From: Paraescarpia echinospica
Lineage: Eukaryota; Annelida; Polychaeta; Sabellida; Siboglinidae
DNA: 64,000 bases
Assembly: GCA_020002185.1 (NCBI GenBank)
Contig: CM034544.1
Span: 7,681,190-7,745,189, forward strand
Direction of reading: 5' to 3'
Shown: in pieces, positions 1 through 64,000 of the stretch
Position numbering within the stretch: the first letter of the stretch is position 1
How the letters are laid out: each line of letters starts with the position of its first letter
The notes under the pieces: generated by a model
The model's database searches: none
What the model was told of the DNA's origin: nothing
The model's input: only the letters and a program-made list of their open reading frames with translations
Position numbers and translations under genes: made by a program

Positions 1-330
1 GCCCAATCCTAGGACCCGCTGCTATTCGTCATATACATCAACGATTTCGCACAAGCCAATAAGATGTTTGTTTAATTTCGTAATTTATTCTGATGACACA
101 GCTGCATCAAGTACATTAATTATTGTCAGCAATAACGCACATGACGAAAATTTTGAATTTTTAAATAATAGAGGAAGAACTTAAAAAAAAATAACTGCAT
201 GTCTCTAAATAAATAAATTATGACTGATCAATCAAAATTTAAATGCATATCATTACACAAGGCAAAGAAAAGTAAACAGACACTTACGGCTTGTGCTATG
301 TTATTGACCATTACATGTTTCTCAAGAAAT
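1..330 (+). pseudogene. non-LTR retrotransposon RT fragment
   Basis: Broken reading frames carry reverse-transcriptase landmarks in the right order. First comes DPLLFVIYINDF, the usual G-P-L-L-F-x-x-Y-I-N-D block. About 20 codons later comes a YSDDT box, which is the catalytic YADD equivalent. An LSLN-like block follows near 200. Stop codons and frame changes lie between them. The order and wording fit the CR1/Jockey group of LINEs. The fragment enters from the left edge of the window and fades by about 330. It is a dead relic upstream of, or within an intron of, the receptor gene. Confidence 0.7.
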
Positions 331-823
331 AATGTTTAAAATTCGCATCAATGTAACGTGGTGAAACAGTCATACAAAGATAGCATCAACATAAAGGTAA
401 TGCTAACATGAATAAAAAAGTATTTTATAAATTTTCGGTTTTCATAAAATTACGTATTTTCTACGAAGTGTGTACGTAAATTATATAGGGTAATTTGTAG
501 TATAATATAAAAAAAAACCAATATAATGGTTGTGATACATGGTGGTCTCTCTATCCTATTTCGATTGAACCATGATCTGCTACATGTATGCATAATGTTC
601 TATACCAAGATACCTCCATGTAAGTGTCTATAAATTGTGATATATTTCATGAATTAGCAAGTCTGTCTGCATTTTGATTCCTGCTGATGTATGTTGAAGA
701 AAATAAATCCAAGTGCAAGCCAGTGAAAGGACTGCCTAACGTTAATTTCTCGTGTACATTCACTGAGTGGAAACTAAAGCTAAGTGGCGTTCAAATCTAT
801 ATGATTGTCTGTGTACGTGCGTG

Positions 824-1609
824 CAGAGCTGAGAAGTAACGAAGTACAGGTATTCTTACTGTACTTGAGTAGAAAAGTTTACTTCTCGTGACTAACGAAG
901 TACATTCTTAGGAGTACTTTGACTTATAATGAAGTACAAATGTGTGTAATTTTCATAAATATAAGGAAGTATCCATAATTTATGCATTACATATTTGGAG
1001 CTCCAAAAATATTAGTAACGAATCATAATGCCTGAAGCCCGGAACTGGTTTCCGCCAGCACATATCTTTCAATATATATCAGCCGGAGCAACAACTGGTA
1101 GTCTTTTCTGATTGGCCTATCATTGCCATTACCAGGCATGATCACCAGGTGGCGTGAACATTGCCAAGATTACATGATGTCATTCGTGTTCGAAGATTTA
1201 TCATGGAAGGATCAGCCGAAAACGATAATTTGCAGCATACATGGCCTTCTTTATCCAGTATGTTTGAGATTAAGTCAGTAGGCGATGTAGAATTTGAGAA
1301 CAAGCTGATGCTCAAGCTCAAGTTTGAGGAGCCGGCCTGTCACTGTATCCTGCTGAGGACCCTGTCCTGTTCAATAAAGGGTATGTTGTGCACACCATTG
1401 AATTTACTTGTTTGTTTACAGTGGGTGACCATGTCAACAGTTTTTTAAGAAAAGTACTTTTGTATTTACTTCAAGCACATTTGTTTACTTTATACTTGTA
1501 CTTAAAGTACATTTTTCACAAAGAACGTTTACTTTTACTTGAGTAGCTTTTTCCAGGGTTGCTTTTACTTTTACTCAAGTACAACATAAATGAACTTATT
1601 ACAGCTCTG
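824..1609. mobile_element. non-autonomous hAT-type element with perfect 8-bp TSD
   Basis: The ends are exact inverted repeats, CAGAGCTG on the left and CAGCTCTG on the right. Beyond these, both subterminal regions are rich in AAGTAC / GTACTT and ACTTGAGTA words, as in many animal hAT elements. The element is flanked on both sides by the identical octamer CGTGCGTG (816-823 and 1610-1617), which is the target-site duplication length expected of hAT. Inside, 1161-1448 is open and includes WPSLSSMFEIKSVGD, which loosely resembles the start of a BED-finger/hAT transposase. The 786-bp size means the transposase is otherwise gone, so it would depend on a full-length copy elsewhere. Confidence 0.85.
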
Positions 1610-1690
1610 CGTGCGTGCTTGCGTGTGTGTGTGTGTGTGTGAGTGTGTGTGTGTGTGGGTGTGTGTGTGTGTGTGTATGTGTGTGTGTGA
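1610..1690. repeat. (TG)n microsatellite
   Basis: Interrupted TG dinucleotide run that begins at the right target duplication of the hAT element. The hAT target octamer is itself TG-rich, so the element probably landed in this microsatellite. Confidence 0.9.
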
Positions 1691-3793
1691 GTCTGAAACA
1701 TACACACACTAATGTTGTGATCACAACCATCTATGGGCATTCAATTCATCTCAATTTGCACAGCTAACAATTGTTGTGAACATATACACTTAGAGTGAGC
1801 CGTTGGGTTTGGGTGACATCTCAATGTTCAAGTCTGAAACAGAAAGTTACAAAATAAATTATGTGTAATTAAATCATTACATTCACAGTCACCACCTTAG
1901 AGGATTATTGTACCTGCGAAGTAAATATGCATGATACACACCCTCTCAGACATAATTCTGCTATGTTTTAGAATATTGGATTAGCAACTAGCACACTGGT
2001 ATATTAAAGGTGTACATAACAATTGAAATACTTTGGACGTTATAAACATATCAATGAAGATACAACTAAAGGAAATCAACCAACTTAAATTAATAGTTTT
2101 GCAAGAAATACACATTACTTTAAAGACAAACTTCACACCACTAAAAACTTAGATTTGTTTCATACTAACCATTAATTAAGTCTAAGTGATTCCGCTTCTA
2201 CAAGTAAAGAATATACCAGTGAGCGATCACTACGTAATTAAAAATCAGCTAAAACTGTCAACAGTTTGATATAGACAGGATTTGGTATCACATACACATA
2301 AATTGTATGACAGCTTTTAGAACTTGGGTGATTTATTTCACTCAGGAGATGAAAAAGTGACAATATGTGTAGCAATATGCGTGAGACAGCCCTGTTACGC
2401 ATGGGACGCGTCAACATAAACATGATCAATAGTTGTTTCAGGATTGGTCCATTTGTTATCTACCCTCAGATGTGACATGTCGGTATCTTTCCTGGTAGAC
2501 ATTACAGACATGTAAATTATTTATTTCCAAACATGATGGTTTCCATTAATAAATCACCATATAGTCACTACACAATAAAACATTATTATAACAATATTGA
2601 ACAGAGTACTTGACAAAATCATAATAGTAATTTTGAAAACCTACATTAATGGCGCCAAAAATGAATTTGAACTAGCGAGGTCAGTGACTGCAAGTGTCCA
2701 TATTAAACAATTTATATATATATAAAAAATACTTGCCCGATTTTGAAACAATTATCACAAATCAGTTCCTAGTGGCAATAGTCAAATGATAAAAATTTGA
2801 AACAACATAGATTAACAATTTTATGTGATATTTAACAAACATTACAAATGGCGCCAAAACGAGACTTGAACAAGCGACGTGAATGACTGGCTATTGCCAT
2901 GATTGTAACAAGTACTTACAATTTAGATGACTCATATACAATTAATTTATAGGATCTACAAACTTGGCCGTATATTTTAATCAATAATTGCAGCTACAAA
3001 TGACTTGTTTTAAGTTTTCTAAGCCTCAACATTATAGCCCACGGACAGCGGCAGCATAGCGTAGCCGTAGCCGTAGGCAGCACCTGTCGACTTATCGACT
3101 GAAATTTATACTCTACCAACGATACTATTAATAAAACAAAACAAACTCACTAACGCTAACGAACATTCTATCGCAGTCACCAACAACGTTGTATCAAGTA
3201 GTTTCTTTTTCGTTCTAAAGAATTTTATTTTGCACATCAATAAAAGAACTGATCGAACCCAACACTGCTTCCGACATCGTGTGGCGTGGACGTGGCGTTG
3301 TTTACAAGCGGAAGTGCTGCACTGCACGCGCGGTGGTTCATGAATATTAATGAGGCCCGCAAAGCCGCAAATCTAGCTCCCTCCGATGCATTTGGTGTCT
3401 ATGTAGAGGGAATTGAGATCAAATACAAGGACTGTGTGCGTATGTGCTTGTGCGTGTGAGTGTACGTGTGTATGTTAAACAGGCTTCAGTCATTAGCACT
3501 TTAAATTCAATTGATATATCCGACGTATGGCAATACTACTCAAAGTAGTACAAAAATAACAAAGAAAAGACGCTGTAAACGAAATACCTGTAATGATATT
3601 CGCCATGTGGCATCGCTGCACTATATATTACACAAATTGTCTGCATGAGGTGCTGATGCCATTGATCTTAATTTGTATTTTGATGTTTGCCGGATGTCAC
3701 ATGACCGGATGTCACGTAAATGCCACTTATCATCCACTGGCACACGCCGTACGTTGTACCTACCTACTACTGTGGTGCTTTGCGTTCTTAAAG
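1691..3793. other. no recognised gene; weak local duplications
   Basis: AT-rich sequence with no convincing exon on either strand. Two related stretches of about 45 bp, both starting GGCGCCAAAA and containing a TTGAAC word, occur at about 2649-2695 and 2848-2895. This suggests an old 200-bp duplication. 3280-3370 is locally CpG-rich. I could not identify a promoter or an upstream exon of the receptor gene here. Confidence 0.4.
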
Positions 3794-63806
<60,013 letters not shown>

Positions 63807-64000
63807 GTGCTGAGTTGATGATGATGACGATGCTGCTGGTGGTTGTGGTGGTGGTGGTGGTGGTTTGTGCATGCGCGAGTGCGTAGGTGCATAAAATGGG
63901 GTAGGTCAGCACTTATGTGAATGCACGTGTGTGAGCACTCCCATTGATATATGTGTGCACATATATCAATATATATATATATATGTGTGCTTATATGATA
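63807..64000. other. 3' flank with (GGT)n and TA/TG repeats
   Basis: Presumed 3' UTR start. A GGT trinucleotide tract lies at 63835-63865 and a TA run at 63960-63985. Confidence 0.6.

Noticed and set aside
2649..2900. Pair of tRNA-like segments with GGCGCCA and TTGAAC words
   Set aside because: The T-arm stem does not close and no anticodon arm was found. Treated as a weak duplication.

Overview
This is an intron-rich, repeat-rich animal (metazoan) genomic window, most likely from a marine invertebrate. The reasons are GT-AG spliced exons encoding extracellular receptor modules, long introns full of microsatellites and minisatellites, and a mixed transposon load (Ty3/gypsy, several non-LTR clades, a Penelope-like element, a hAT MITE and long-TIR DNA elements). 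I cannot name the species. No promoter or 5' end is visible.

One host gene runs on the + strand through almost the whole window, from an exon at 3794 to a stop at 63804-63806. Its 5' end lies to the left of the window. I recognise 24 exons. Five exons (3794-26776) encode consecutive LDL-receptor class B (YWTD) beta-propeller repeats. Eighteen single-module, phase 1-1 exons (33289-62175) encode sushi/CCP domains. A last exon (63526-63806) encodes a short stalk, one transmembrane helix and a basic cytoplasmic tail. The product looks like a type I cell-surface receptor of at least about 1,400 residues in this window. Splice phases agree at every junction except one: 26776 (phase 2) to 33289 (phase 1), where a small exon has probably been missed or lost.

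The most unusual feature is a set of four local tandem arrays, each seeded on an exon-intron boundary of this gene. One 90-bp array repeats a splice acceptor 19 times (21421-23133). A second 90-bp array repeats a splice donor 13 times (39012-40185). A third, of about 69 bp, repeats another donor and was later split by a LINE (41245-43225). A fourth, of about 45 bp, repeats a third donor (43594-43735). The first three have periods divisible by 3, so nearby alternative sites could add whole 30- or 23-residue units in frame.

The introns are a transposon graveyard with datable nesting. A 5.8-kb long-TIR element (5999-11776) sits inside a gypsy element, flanked by a 3-bp duplication, and the gypsy reading frame rejoins when it is removed. 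A second long-TIR element occupies 16337-19825. Both encode relatives of the same poorly described protein (a DDTDV / GCDT nuclease-like core plus a C-terminal cysteine cluster). A CR1-like LINE is nested in another LINE (52.4-56.3 kb), and one LINE fragment is nested in another at 57.7-59.2 kb. A Penelope-like element keeps inverted terminal repeats and a 10-bp target duplication. Two 0.83-0.85-kb fold-back elements lie inverted to each other at 47.6 and 62.6 kb. All the transposon coding regions I could read are broken.
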